DNA of 43,009 nucleotides from Umezawaea endophytica. GTDB lineage: Bacteria; Actinomycetota; Actinomycetes; Mycobacteriales; Pseudonocardiaceae. A program made the translations under genes and the position numbers. Location: the NCBI RefSeq assembly GCF_025061645.1, contig NZ_JANYMP010000051.1:1-43009 (forward strand), given 5' to 3'. The notes under the pieces are model-generated. The model ran no database searches. It had not been told where the DNA came from and saw nothing but the letters and a program-made list of their open reading frames with translations. Of this stretch, positions 7,172 to 15,533 are shown piece after piece (positions within the stretch are counted from its first letter, which is position 1; the number at the start of each line of letters is the position of its first letter).

Positions 7172-9379
7172 TCAGGGCACGCGAATGCCCTCGCCCAGCA
7201 GGACCGCGCGGGCACCGGGATCCAACAGCGGATCAGGGGACAGCCCGGCGTCGAAGGGTGGGCCGGGGCTGAGGGTGGCGCGCAGGGTAAGTACTTGTCG
7301 GACGCGTCCTTGGTCGTCGCCGTTGGTGCGGATGCCGACCACCCACGCCGGAGTGGTCAGGGCCGCGCCGACGGTGTCGGTGATGCGCACGAGGTCGCCG
7401 AGTTGGATGCGTGGGTCGGGCAGGATCTCGACGTCGCCGAGCACGGGTAGCGGGCTGGACGCGACGGCCAGCAGGTAGGCCGCGACCGATGACGCCGCGG
7501 TGGAGGTCTGGAGCCAGGGTGTGGCGGGGACTTGGTAGACCTGTGGGCCGTAGCGGCTGACGCTGGTGGTGTCGGTGCGCCGCAGAGACCGGCGGGAGGG
7601 GCTGCCGGTGGCCAGTTCGACGGAGTAGATCGACAGCGACGCGACGTTGGCCGAGGTGACCATGAAGACGGTGGCGGATCCGGTGTTGCGGAAGGTGATC
7701 CGCATCTGTGCGCCGTCGCGTTCGGTGGTGGATTCGACTTGTCCGTGGACGCCGCCGCTGCCGTCGCTGACGGTGGCCCACCGGACCCGTGAGGTGGTGC
7801 TGGGTGTGGTGGTGACGTAGGCGATCGGGGGTGGGCTGTCGTACTCGGTGACGTCGTAGTCGTAGGTCAGGGTCAGGGAGGAGAACCCTGGGATGCTGCG
7901 GCGGACGGTCTCGGTAAACCGTTCCCGCGTGGTCCCAGACGAGGTGTAGATGGAGTAGGGGACGTCGATGACGTTGCGGACGGAGTCGATCGCCTCCGAC
8001 ACTTGCAGGCTCGCGATCTCCCGCGCGCTGGCCGCGGTGAGGACCGGGGTTCCGGGTGTGGTGAAGCGAGAGTTGTTGCGGTAGCGGAAGATCCCGTGTT
8101 CATCGAAGGACGCGGTGGCTTGTTCGGCCTGGGCGACCGCGCCGATCACCTCCCACGCCGAGCCCTCGGTGGGTGGGATCGCGGTCAGGGTACTGGTGAT
8201 CGCGTCGAGTACCGCGCCGCGCTGCCAGACGTAGTCCTCGAACTGGGCACGGGTGGGCGGGAAGGTCATCATGGCGACCTGGACGGCCTCGACCGGAACC
8301 CCGGCGGTCAGCGACACGTAGTTGAGTTGGGTGCCGCTGGCGGGCAGTCTGCCGAGGGTGCCGGGGTCGAACTCGCGGTAGAACCCGCCCGGCCCGGACA
8401 TGTAGATGCGCGCGGTCGGTTGGGTGCCGGTGAACGACCAGTGGCAGCCTAGGTGCCAGCGCCCGAGCGGCAGTGTGTCGAAGAAGATGACCACGGTCCC
8501 GCCGTCGGTGGCAGCCGTGGCGCGGTTGTTCTTGAAGTCCACGCCGAACTCGACGGAGTTGGTGGCGCCGTCGGCTTGGTAGAAGCAGGACAGGAACGCG
8601 GTGCCGGTGTCGGGGCCGATGGCGCTGGTGTCCACCCACATCTCGGTCCACAGGTTGCGTCCGGGAACGGTGGTGCGGGTACGCGGATCCCAGCGGACGG
8701 TGAACGAGACCGTGGTGGCACCGGGGAGCGCGGCCATCTCCCACGGGGCGCGGTCGCGCAGGTAGCCGATGGATCCGGAGTGGGTGCGGTAGAAGCCGAT
8801 GTCGGGGGCGATGCCGCCGTGCATGGAGGAGTAGAAGATGCACTCGGGGCGCGGTGGTGGTGCGGTGTGGATGTCGGCGTCGCGCAGCAGGCTGTCCACG
8901 ATCCACACCCCCGACGCGATCGGCACGGTGTTGACCGAGACGGCGACCGGGAGCCGTGCGGCGCCGCGGAGTCGTTCCGCGCCGTCGAGCGCGGACAACT
9001 CGACCTGCCCGGTGCCGGAGTCGGCGGACCGGTCCCGCACCAGGCCCCGGAACGCGGGGAGTGCGTCTTCGGCCAGGCCCCAGCCGTGCAGCACGGATTG
9101 GCGGGGGCGGGCGATGTCGGCGGTGGCGTGGGGTGCGTAGGGGCTGTAGAGCTGGGCTGCGGTCTGGGTGTCGGTGCCGGACAGGGTGAGCCGCAGTTCT
9201 GCGGCGGCGCTGCCGTTGGTGGCGCGCATCGGGGCGGGTAGGTCGGAGTCGTAGGCGCGGTCCAGCGACCAGGAGGTGACCTGGTCGGTGAGGTCGCGTC
9301 CACCGAGGCGGGTGAGGCTGGTGTGGACGCGTTCGGCCTCGCCGAGGGCGGCGGTCAGTTCGGGGTCAGCTTCGAGCAC
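7172..9379 (-). CDS. Tail/baseplate protein with LamG-like region, 735 aa
   Basis: By position (second gene after the tape measure) and content this is a tail-tip or baseplate hub component. The N-terminal 180 residues resemble a tail hub domain (DQVTSWSLDRAYDSDLP, then SVLHGWGLAEDALPAFRGLV). The middle looks like a concanavalin-type jelly-roll (SFTVRWDPRTR ... FFDTLPLGRWHLGCHW). The end has strand-rich modules with GDLVRITDTVGA. The middle may bind host surface carbohydrate; that is inference. The GTG start at 9379 overlaps the previous gene by 14 bases with GGAGGTG in the overlap, so translation is coupled. Confidence 0.8.
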   Translation of the reverse strand: MLEADPELTAALGEAERVHTSLTRLGGRDLTDQVTSWSLDRAYDSDLPAPMRATNGSAAAELRLTLSGTDTQTAAQLYSPYAPHATADIARPRQSVLHGWGLAEDALPAFRGLVRDRSADSGTGQVELSALDGAERLRGAARLPVAVSVNTVPIASGVWIVDSLLRDADIHTAPPPRPECIFYSSMHGGIAPDIGFYRTHSGSIGYLRDRAPWEMAALPGATTVSFTVRWDPRTRTTVPGRNLWTEMWVDTSAIGPDTGTAFLSCFYQADGATNSVEFGVDFKNNRATAATDGGTVVIFFDTLPLGRWHLGCHWSFTGTQPTARIYMSGPGGFYREFDPGTLGRLPASGTQLNYVSLTAGVPVEAVQVAMMTFPPTRAQFEDYVWQRGAVLDAITSTLTAIPPTEGSAWEVIGAVAQAEQATASFDEHGIFRYRNNSRFTTPGTPVLTAASAREIASLQVSEAIDSVRNVIDVPYSIYTSSGTTRERFTETVRRSIPGFSSLTLTYDYDVTEYDSPPPIAYVTTTPSTTSRVRWATVSDGSGGVHGQVESTTERDGAQMRITFRNTGSATVFMVTSANVASLSIYSVELATGSPSRRSLRRTDTTSVSRYGPQVYQVPATPWLQTSTAASSVAAYLLAVASSPLPVLGDVEILPDPRIQLGDLVRITDTVGAALTTPAWVVGIRTNGDDQGRVRQVLTLRATLSPGPPFDAGLSPDPLLDPGARAVLLGEGIRVP

Positions 9380-10160
9380 GGCGCACCTCCACCAGGGTCA
9401 GCGACAGGTCACGGGCGGTCGCGGTAGGGCGGTCGGTGTAGCCGGTGACGGCCATCGCGGGGCACCCGTCCCCGATCGGCAAGGGGCTGGGGAGCGGGGT
9501 GGGATCGGCGAGGCGGAGCAGTGCCGGGCCGACGGGGATGGGAGTGGTGAGCGGGCCGGGGACGATCGCCGGTTTGACGAACAGTGTCCGATCCGGCGGT
9601 TCGGCGGTGATCGTGGCTCCGGCTCTCGACGTCCAGGAAGACAGCCCGGCGGCGTTGAACCAGTAGAGCTGGACTTCGCTGGTCGATGCGGGAAACGAGG
9701 TGGTGAAGGTGAGCCGCTGGCCTGCGGGCACTGGCCAGCCTGGCCAGAAGGGGTGTTGCCAGCGCAGCACCGAGGTTGAGCTGGTTCCGGTGAGGGTGAC
9801 CGTCCGGTCCGGCTGTTGGACGAGGCTGCCTTGACCTGTCAGTTCCCAGGAACTGACAGGTCCGAAGCCCTGAGACTGCGTGCCGTCGAGCAGGTTGCGC
9901 GTGCTGGGGTCGAGCACCGCGAGCGGACTCGGACCGAACACGCGCCGTGCCAACGCGTCCAGCCATTCGGCGTCACCGGGTTGCAGCCCGGTCCAGGAGA
10001 GAGCAAGGCGGCGGGGCGGCGTCGGCAGACTGGTCACCGTCACCGCCCCACCCAGCGCCTGGAACTCGGTCACACTCAAGGAGACCGACCGGTCGAACTC
10101 TTGTGCGGCGTCATCGACGGCGCGCAGCCGACCGGGCGGCCCGATCCACAGCGATGGCAT
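9366..10160 (-). CDS. Distal tail protein-like, 264 aa
   Basis: It is the first gene after the tape measure, a place usually held by the distal tail protein linking tail tube to baseplate. The start MPSLWIGPPGRLRAV and the segment RRLALSWTGLQPGDAEWLDALARRVFGPSPLAVLDP are typical of actinophage minor tail proteins of this kind. The C-terminal half is strand-rich, with SPLPIGDGCPAMAVTGYT. The ATG at 10160 lies 4 bases after the tape measure stop. No enzymatic motif seen. Confidence 0.75.
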   Translation of the reverse strand: MPSLWIGPPGRLRAVDDAAQEFDRSVSLSVTEFQALGGAVTVTSLPTPPRRLALSWTGLQPGDAEWLDALARRVFGPSPLAVLDPSTRNLLDGTQSQGFGPVSSWELTGQGSLVQQPDRTVTLTGTSSTSVLRWQHPFWPGWPVPAGQRLTFTTSFPASTSEVQLYWFNAAGLSSWTSRAGATITAEPPDRTLFVKPAIVPGPLTTPIPVGPALLRLADPTPLPSPLPIGDGCPAMAVTGYTDRPTATARDLSLTLVEVRRARS

Positions 10161-10164
10161 CGGG

Positions 10165-13077
10165 TCACCTCCGGGACAGCACGCGGTTTCCCTCGGCGGT
10201 GGCGCGGGCGATCTCGGTCGTGCCGACCTGCACCACGACCGGGCGGGCCGCCAGCTCCCGAACGGCGTCGGTGAACGCCGCCAGGTCCGCCGCCGTGACG
10301 GGCTGTTCCGTCGACCTCGGCTCGGCCGCGCCTACGGTCCGAGTTACCCGACTGGTGATGTCCACCGTGGAGCGTTCGAGGGTGAGCGGGATGCGTCGGG
10401 TGAAGTCGGCCAGGTAGTTGCGGACGGCGGGTTCGCCGTCCTCCAATCCGGTCACCAGGCCTCGCATCAACAGGACACCGTTGGCACGCAATAGGGTCCG
10501 GTCGCGTGCGGGTGGGCCCTTCCACGACGGCAGGAGATTGGTCAACTGGGCGAGCTTGTTCTTGACCGTCTGGAACATCGACTCGATCCCGCGTAGCAGG
10601 CCGCCGATGATGTCGCGGCCGATCTGGAGCAGCAGGGAGCCGACGTCGCCCAGCGCCCCGACGATGCGGCCCGGCAGGTTGGCGACGTAGCTGAGCAGGC
10701 CGCCGGTCGCGAGGTCGATCCCGGACACGATCGAGCGAAACGCGCCGAGCACGAGTTCCTTCGCGCCGTTCCAGGCTCGGTCCCAGTCGCCGGTGAAGAT
10801 CCCGATGAACAGATCGAGCCCGCCTTGCAAGGCTTGCAGCGCGCCGGAGACTACCGAGACGATCCGGTCGAACACGGGCACGACGACGTAGTCGATCAGG
10901 AACGTCAGGACCGGGATCAAACCGTCGGTGAACGCCGCCGCGACCTTCGCGATGGCGGCCGTCCAGGTCGCGAGCAGACCGGCCGCTTGGAGCACAAGCG
11001 GCAGCAATTTCGTGATCAGCTCCACCGCTGGTGGCAGCAGCGCGGACACGAGTTCCAGCAGCACGGGCAGCAGCGGCACCAGGCCCTCGGACCAAATCCG
11101 CATCCACGCTTCCGCCAACGGCGGCAGCAGCGGCAGCAGTCCGACTAGCGCGGTGGTGAGCACCTCGCCGAGCAGTCGGCCGGTCTCCACGAGGCTCGGT
11201 GTCGCGGCGGCCAGTCCGACGCTGAGCACGTCGGCGAGCTGCTCAACCACGCCCACGACGACCGGGAGCACCGGCATGACCGCCTGGAGCGCGGCCAGCA
11301 GCACCGCCGAGAACACCTCGGCCAGTTGACCGACCAGCGGGAGCACGGCCGCCAACGCGGTGAGCAGCGATCCCGCCAGCTCGGCCGCGATCGGTGTCAG
11401 GACCGTGAGCAGCGCCGACAGCGCGGGTGCCGCGATCCGTAGGGCTTGGACGAGCAACTGTCCTAGTTGGACGATGATGGGCGCGGCGGCGCGGGCCAGG
11501 GCGAGTAGCGCGGGCGAGAGTTCGCGGACACCGTCGGCGAGCGCTCCGCCGACGAGTTCGTTCACGACCAGCGACACGGCCGGAGCCAGCTCCGCCACCA
11601 CGCCCGAGAGCAGCGTCAGCACCGGTACCAGCACCGACGCCAACGCCTGCGCGGCAGTCCCGGCCAGCGGAGCCAGTGCCCCGAGGATCGCGCCCAGGGG
11701 GGTGGCAGCACCGGTCAGGGTGCCCAGCGCGGCGGCGACCATCGGCCCCAACACCGCGATGGCGGGAGCGACGTCGGAGGCGAGCACCGACGCGAGCGAC
11801 ATCAGCAGCGGCAGAAGCGCTCCCGCGACTGCTCCCAGACCGCTGAAGATCTGTTGCAGTGCAACGGTTCCCTCCGTGCTGCGGAGGAAGGCGAGCAGTC
11901 CGCCGGTGACGGCGTTGAGGGTGCCGAGCAGTCCAGCGCCGCCCTGGTCGGCCGCCGCGAACAGCGTGCCGACGATCCGGGCCACGTTGGTCAGCAACGT
12001 GAACAGGTTGCCCAGCGCGGACAGCCCGGCGGACATCCATTGCCGGAGTTGGCCGGTCTCGCGCGCGGTGGCGATGAACGTGGCGAAGGTGTCCGCGCTG
12101 TCGGCTAGCCCGGAGGCGAAGCCCGGCAGGAAGTCCGAGCCCACGGCGGCAATGTCGCGCAGGGCCCGCAGCAGCGGCGCGAACCCGGCCGAGAGGTAGC
12201 GCACCGATTGGCCGGTGTTGTCCAGGATCAGCGTGACGTCGTCGACGGTGCGGGCTTCGCGGCCGAACTCGCCGAGTCCGCGGGCACCGACGTTGAAGCC
12301 CGCGGCGACCTCGGACAGCCCACCGCGCAGGACCGGCAGGTAGGTGCCGCCCAGCTTGGTGACCTGTTCGCCGAGGTCGGCGAACAGGGCGGTTTGGATG
12401 TCGAGCTTGAGGTCGTCGAACTCGGGTTTCAGTGCGCGGACGGCGTCGCTGGTGGCCCGCATGGCGGGCGGGAAGTCCTTGACCGCTTTGGCGTACTTCT
12501 CCGGGGTGTCGGCCTTGAGCGCGTCGGACAGGCCGTCGACGCCGAGCTTGAGCGTCTGCACCGCCACCGCCGCCGCGATACCCACGGCGGGCAGCACCAG
12601 CAGCGACCCCGACGCCGTGGCCGCCGCCGACCCGAGCCCACCCACGAGGCTGATGGCCTGGGCCAGGGCTCCGGCCAGCGCGGCGTACTTCAGCGTGGAA
12701 GCGCCGACGGCGGCGGTGTTGCCGGTCAGTCCGGTGACGCCCCGGTCCAGATCCGCCATCCCACGCAGCGCGGTACCCAGGGACTTGTCGAGCACGACCT
12801 TGAGCGAGACGTTCTTGTTCGACAGGCGACGGTGGACCTGGTCGAACTGGGCTTCGGCGGTCGCGGAGTCGAGTTCGGCCAACAACCGGATCGCGGTCTG
12901 ATCGCCCTCGCGAGCGGCGGCTACGAGCTGTTGGCGCAGCAGGTGGGTCTGGATCTGCGCGGTGAGGGAGATCGAGGGGGCGCCGCGTTCGGCGGCGTTG
13001 ATCTCGCCGCGCAGATGCTGCCCGAGTCCCTGCAAGGAGGGCAGGATCTTGAGGTAGGCGTGTCCGACTGTGGCCAG
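10165..13077 (-). CDS. Tape measure protein, 970 aa
   Basis: It sets tail length and helps DNA pass into the cell. It is by far the longest gene of the cluster and lies directly downstream of the tail assembly chaperones. It has many hydrophobic Ala/Leu/Val-rich helices (about residues 115-160, then almost continuously from 350 to 700), as expected for this family. I place the start at a CTG at 13077. It gives the family-typical N-terminus ATVGHAYLKILPSLQG, an in-frame stop lies only two codons upstream, and GAGGGG precedes it. The first standard start, a TTG at 13035, would remove that conserved segment. At 970 residues it predicts a tail of medium length. Confidence 0.9.
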   Translation of the reverse strand: MATVGHAYLKILPSLQGLGQHLRGEINAAERGAPSISLTAQIQTHLLRQQLVAAAREGDQTAIRLLAELDSATAEAQFDQVHRRLSNKNVSLKVVLDKSLGTALRGMADLDRGVTGLTGNTAAVGASTLKYAALAGALAQAISLVGGLGSAAATASGSLLVLPAVGIAAAVAVQTLKLGVDGLSDALKADTPEKYAKAVKDFPPAMRATSDAVRALKPEFDDLKLDIQTALFADLGEQVTKLGGTYLPVLRGGLSEVAAGFNVGARGLGEFGREARTVDDVTLILDNTGQSVRYLSAGFAPLLRALRDIAAVGSDFLPGFASGLADSADTFATFIATARETGQLRQWMSAGLSALGNLFTLLTNVARIVGTLFAAADQGGAGLLGTLNAVTGGLLAFLRSTEGTVALQQIFSGLGAVAGALLPLLMSLASVLASDVAPAIAVLGPMVAAALGTLTGAATPLGAILGALAPLAGTAAQALASVLVPVLTLLSGVVAELAPAVSLVVNELVGGALADGVRELSPALLALARAAAPIIVQLGQLLVQALRIAAPALSALLTVLTPIAAELAGSLLTALAAVLPLVGQLAEVFSAVLLAALQAVMPVLPVVVGVVEQLADVLSVGLAAATPSLVETGRLLGEVLTTALVGLLPLLPPLAEAWMRIWSEGLVPLLPVLLELVSALLPPAVELITKLLPLVLQAAGLLATWTAAIAKVAAAFTDGLIPVLTFLIDYVVVPVFDRIVSVVSGALQALQGGLDLFIGIFTGDWDRAWNGAKELVLGAFRSIVSGIDLATGGLLSYVANLPGRIVGALGDVGSLLLQIGRDIIGGLLRGIESMFQTVKNKLAQLTNLLPSWKGPPARDRTLLRANGVLLMRGLVTGLEDGEPAVRNYLADFTRRIPLTLERSTVDITSRVTRTVGAAEPRSTEQPVTAADLAAFTDAVRELAARPVVVQVGTTEIARATAEGNRVLSRR

Positions 13078-13083
13078 AGGGGA

Positions 13084-13763
13084 TCACGCCCCTCGCATCC
13101 ACAGCGCGATCTCACGCAGGGACTTGGTCTCGGGTTCACCCCCAGCCGCAGCCGGGGCGGAAGTGTCCGAGGTGGATGGAGGATCGAGAGGACTGGTCAA
13201 GTCGTCGTCAGCGACGGTGTGCCCGAGGGCCTGGGCGACGGTGGCCCACAACAACGTGACTCGGCGTTCCAGCACGGCTAGCAGCAACCCTTGACGGGTC
13301 CAGCCCGCATCCGGTCCGGCGGTGCGCCACACAGCAGCGTCCTCGGGGAGGTTGGCCACGAGCGCGCAGACCCGCCGCAGGGGCAGGGTTCCCCGGTAGA
13401 GGTCGAGCAGGTCGACCCCGTAGCGCAGCAGGTCGGTTTCGAGGGCTTCGGCGGTGGTGTCGTCGGCCAGCAGGCGGACGACGGTCAGGGGTTTCCCCGC
13501 CCCAACTCCCTCATCACCGAGCGGGAGAAGTCCTCGGCGTCGGCGGCCGTGGACGCCATCGACCGCCACGTCCGGTACTGGGCATCGCCCAGGATGAGCC
13601 GCAGCGCGGCCAGGTGGCGGCCGTCTTCCTCGGCTTCCATCGCGTCGAGGGGGAAGGTGTCGGCGGTGGGCAGGGTGAAACGGGTGCCGCGCCACATCAC
13701 CGCCCGATCGGACCGGACGGCCGGGGGTTGGCGGGTGGCCTCGCGGCGCTGGCGGTTGCTCAC
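13084..13763 (-). CDS. Tail assembly chaperone fusion made by -1 frameshift, 226 aa
   Basis: The longer chaperone (lambda GT-like) shares the first 91 residues with the short form, then switches frame at GGGAAAC (13491-13497) and continues for 135 residues: TVVRLLADDTTAEALETDLLRYG, then WTRQGLLLAVLERRVTLLWATVAQ, ending WMRGA. The downstream frame has no start of its own with a ribosome binding site near the junction. It stops at 13084, just before the tape measure. These proteins bind the tape measure protein and recruit tail tube subunits. Confidence 0.85.
13485..13763 (-). CDS. Tail assembly chaperone, short form, 92 aa
   Basis: This is the unshifted product (lambda G-like). It contains the WRGTRFTLPTADTFPLDAMEAEEDGR segment and a helical end with LILGDAQYRTWRSMAS. 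The GTG at 13763 overlaps the stop of the major tail protein gene (GTGA) and has GAGGAG upstream. It ends one codon and a stop after the slippery heptamer, which is the usual layout of this gene pair. Confidence 0.85.
   Translation of the reverse strand: MSNRQRREATRQPPAVRSDRAVMWRGTRFTLPTADTFPLDAMEAEEDGRHLAALRLILGDAQYRTWRSMASTAADAEDFSRSVMRELGRGNP
13491..13497 (-). promoter_or_regulatory. Programmed -1 ribosomal frameshift site GGGAAAC
   Basis: Read on the minus strand in the upstream frame it is G GGA AAC, the X XXY YYZ pattern also used by phage lambda G/GT. A stop codon follows in the zero frame two codons later. Slipping back one base continues as PLTVV in the chaperone extension. Position, order and heptamer all agree with the known tail chaperone mechanism. 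Confidence 0.85.
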
Positions 13764-14404
13764 AGGGCATCTCCTCGATCAGGCGTCGTGGTGGCGGCGA
13801 GTGCGCCGCCACCGGGTGCGGCGAGCAGGACGGCGGGGTCGTCGGTGAGCCACACGGCCAGCGCGGTCGACCCGCCGATCGGGGCCAGCGCAGCGAAGGT
13901 CAAACCCCAGCGGGCCTCTTGGGTGCGTGACCACTGGGCGTCCTGGGTCTCGGAGACCTCGGCGCGCGGGACGTAGAGCCGGTGGTGGTAGACCTGGGTG
14001 GCCGAGACGTAGTCGACCCAGTCCACGCACAGCGCCCGTTCGTCGCCCTTGGGGACGCTGGAGATCTCGGCCCGGTATTTCTTGGACCCGGCGGCCGTTT
14101 CGGCGAACACCAGCCCACCGAAGTACGCGGACAGCACGATGCCCTTGGTCTCCTGAAACACCGAGGCGACAGTGAGTTCCTGCTTGGTGTAGATGTAGCG
14201 CGCCGGGGTGAGCTGCTGCCAGTGCTCCGTACCGGTCTTCTCCACCGCCCGCTTCATCGTCACACCATCGTTGGTGGACAACCCCAGCCCGGTCCACGCC
14301 GCCGGTAGCGCCGTGGTGGCATCGGGTGGCTCGGGGGTGCCCGGTGGGCCGAGCGAGAGTTCCCCGGTACCGGGGACGCGGACAAGGGAACTGTTCAACG
14401 CCAA
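13760..14404 (-). CDS. Major tail (tube) protein, 214 aa
   Basis: Its position immediately before the chaperone pair is that of the tail tube gene in siphoviruses. Composition fits: a beta-rich middle (YIYTKQELTVASVFQETKGIVLSAYF), a conserved-looking GDERALCVDWVDYVSATQVYHH segment, and a flexible Pro/Gly/Thr-rich N-terminus. The TTG at 14404 has AGGAGGT upstream. No extra Ig-like domain is obvious at the C-terminus. Confidence 0.8.
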   Translation of the reverse strand: MALNSSLVRVPGTGELSLGPPGTPEPPDATTALPAAWTGLGLSTNDGVTMKRAVEKTGTEHWQQLTPARYIYTKQELTVASVFQETKGIVLSAYFGGLVFAETAAGSKKYRAEISSVPKGDERALCVDWVDYVSATQVYHHRLYVPRAEVSETQDAQWSRTQEARWGLTFAALAPIGGSTALAVWLTDDPAVLLAAPGGGALAATTTPDRGDAL

Positions 14405-14407
14405 GGG

Positions 14408-14827
14408 TTACCTCCTGGTCGGCGTGCGCGCGTAGACCGCCACGGCGGCTGTCGCGAGGGGTTGGTCGGTGTGCGGGTCGAGTCCGGCGACCGGTCCGGC
14501 CACCGGCTCGGCGGTGATCAGGACGCCCGCGTCGTGGTGGTCGCACAGCAGCGCCAACGCCAGTCCCGCAACGGCTTTCGCGGTGTGTTCGCTGCGGTGC
14601 CAGCAGGTCAACCGGATCACCGCGCGTTCCACGGCGGGCCACGTCCAGGTGTGGCCGTCCTCGGCGACCAGCAGCCACGGCAACGACGGCGGACCGCCCT
14701 GCGGACCGTGGCCGGTCTCGGTGGACACCTTCGCCCCCGCAACTTCGAGTTCGGGTCGGGCGGCCAGTAGCGGGCGCAGCATCCGGACGACCAACTCGGC
14801 CACGTCGACCGGGACCGGCAGGGTCAC
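14408..14827 (-). CDS. Tail terminator/minor tail-like protein, 139 aa
   Basis: This gene lies between the gp10-like protein and the tube protein, where the tail terminator normally sits. The sequence DVAELVVRMLRPLLAARPELEV, then WPAVERAVIRLTCWHRSEHTAKAVAGLALALLCDH, matches the style of actinophage proteins at this place. The GTG at 14827 overlaps the previous stop by 4 bases. The role is assigned from gene order more than from motifs. Confidence 0.7.
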   Translation of the reverse strand: MTLPVPVDVAELVVRMLRPLLAARPELEVAGAKVSTETGHGPQGGPPSLPWLLVAEDGHTWTWPAVERAVIRLTCWHRSEHTAKAVAGLALALLCDHHDAGVLITAEPVAGPVAGLDPHTDQPLATAAVAVYARTPTRR

Positions 14828-15138
14828 GCTTTGTTCACCTCCAGACCTGCCACGGTCAGCCCGGCCGCCTCGGCGGCGCGTTTGAGCACCCCGTGGCGGG
14901 CTTCCATGCCGACCCCGGCGGGGTGCCGCACGGCGACGGTGACGCCCACCCGGTCGCGGTTGGGGTCGTCGAACACGTCGACCGGCAGCGGCTCGCCCGA
15001 GGCGACACGGTGGCTGCCGCTGCGGGCGATCCCGGCCACCTCGTCGGCCACGCCCTGGATCACCGCGCCGAACTCGGCGGAGGCCAGCAGTTCGGCGACC
15101 CCGTCACGGTCGATCTCGACCCTCTCGAACGCAGGCAT
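14824..15138 (-). CDS. HK97 gp10-like head-tail joining protein, 104 aa
   Basis: A small protein starting MPAFERVEIDRDGVAELLASAEF, with a helix (VIQGVADEVAGIARSG) and a strand region (VDVFDDPNRDRVGVTVAVRHPAG). This is the common pattern of gp10-like neck/tail completion proteins. It lies next to the head-tail adaptor and the putative tail terminator, with overlapping stops and starts. The ATG at 15138 follows the adaptor stop by three bases. Confidence 0.75.
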   Translation of the reverse strand: MPAFERVEIDRDGVAELLASAEFGAVIQGVADEVAGIARSGSHRVASGEPLPVDVFDDPNRDRVGVTVAVRHPAGVGMEARHGVLKRAAEAAGLTVAGLEVNKA

Positions 15139-15141
15139 CGG

Positions 15142-15471
15142 TCATCCCTCCACGTGGGTGAGTCGGGCTTCGTAGTGGGTATGGCCGAACCGCGGGGACC
15201 ACTGCGCGGGCTCCCCGTCGACCTGGAACACGCGGTCGCGCCACACGATGCGTTCTCGGGCGGTGATCGTCGAGGTGGTGAACAGTCGCCAAGTGGTGAC
15301 GACGGGTTGACGGCCGCGCTCGGTCGGCTCGCTGGACCCGCCGGGCTGGAGCAGGCCCCAGATCGTGCGGCGGACGGCGTCCGGCCCGTAGCCCAGCGCG
15401 GGGACGGGGTTGTCGTATGGGTCAGGGGTCTCGGTTGGGGTGATGACCGTAAGCCGATGGGGAAGTTGCAG
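15142..15471 (-). CDS. Head-tail adaptor/stopper, 109 aa, CTG start
   Basis: The frame is open from 15471 to a TGA at 15142, with phage-neck-like sequence: TPDPYDNPVPALG, WGLLQPGGSSEPTERGRQPVVT, then RIVWRDRVFQVDGEPAQW and a terminal THYEARLTHVEG. This strand-rich pattern resembles the SPP1 gp16/HK97 stopper type. No ATG, GTG or TTG is available near the beginning. GAGGAGG lies 6 bases before a CTG at 15471, so I take that as the start. Because of this start the gene is easily missed. The plus-strand DUF3800 gene begins 63 bases away, back to back with it. Confidence 0.75.
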   Translation of the reverse strand: MQLPHRLTVITPTETPDPYDNPVPALGYGPDAVRRTIWGLLQPGGSSEPTERGRQPVVTTWRLFTTSTITARERIVWRDRVFQVDGEPAQWSPRFGHTHYEARLTHVEG

Positions 15472-15533
15472 AACAAGCCTCCTCGTGGAGAAATCGTGCT
15501 GATGTCGGTGTCCCGGTACTGCACACTTGTCCG

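Noticed and set aside
10165-13102. Long ORFs in other frames over the tape measure and tail genes (up to 619 codons)
   Set aside because: They are Arg/Pro/His-rich shadows produced by the GC-rich third positions of the real genes on the same or opposite strand.
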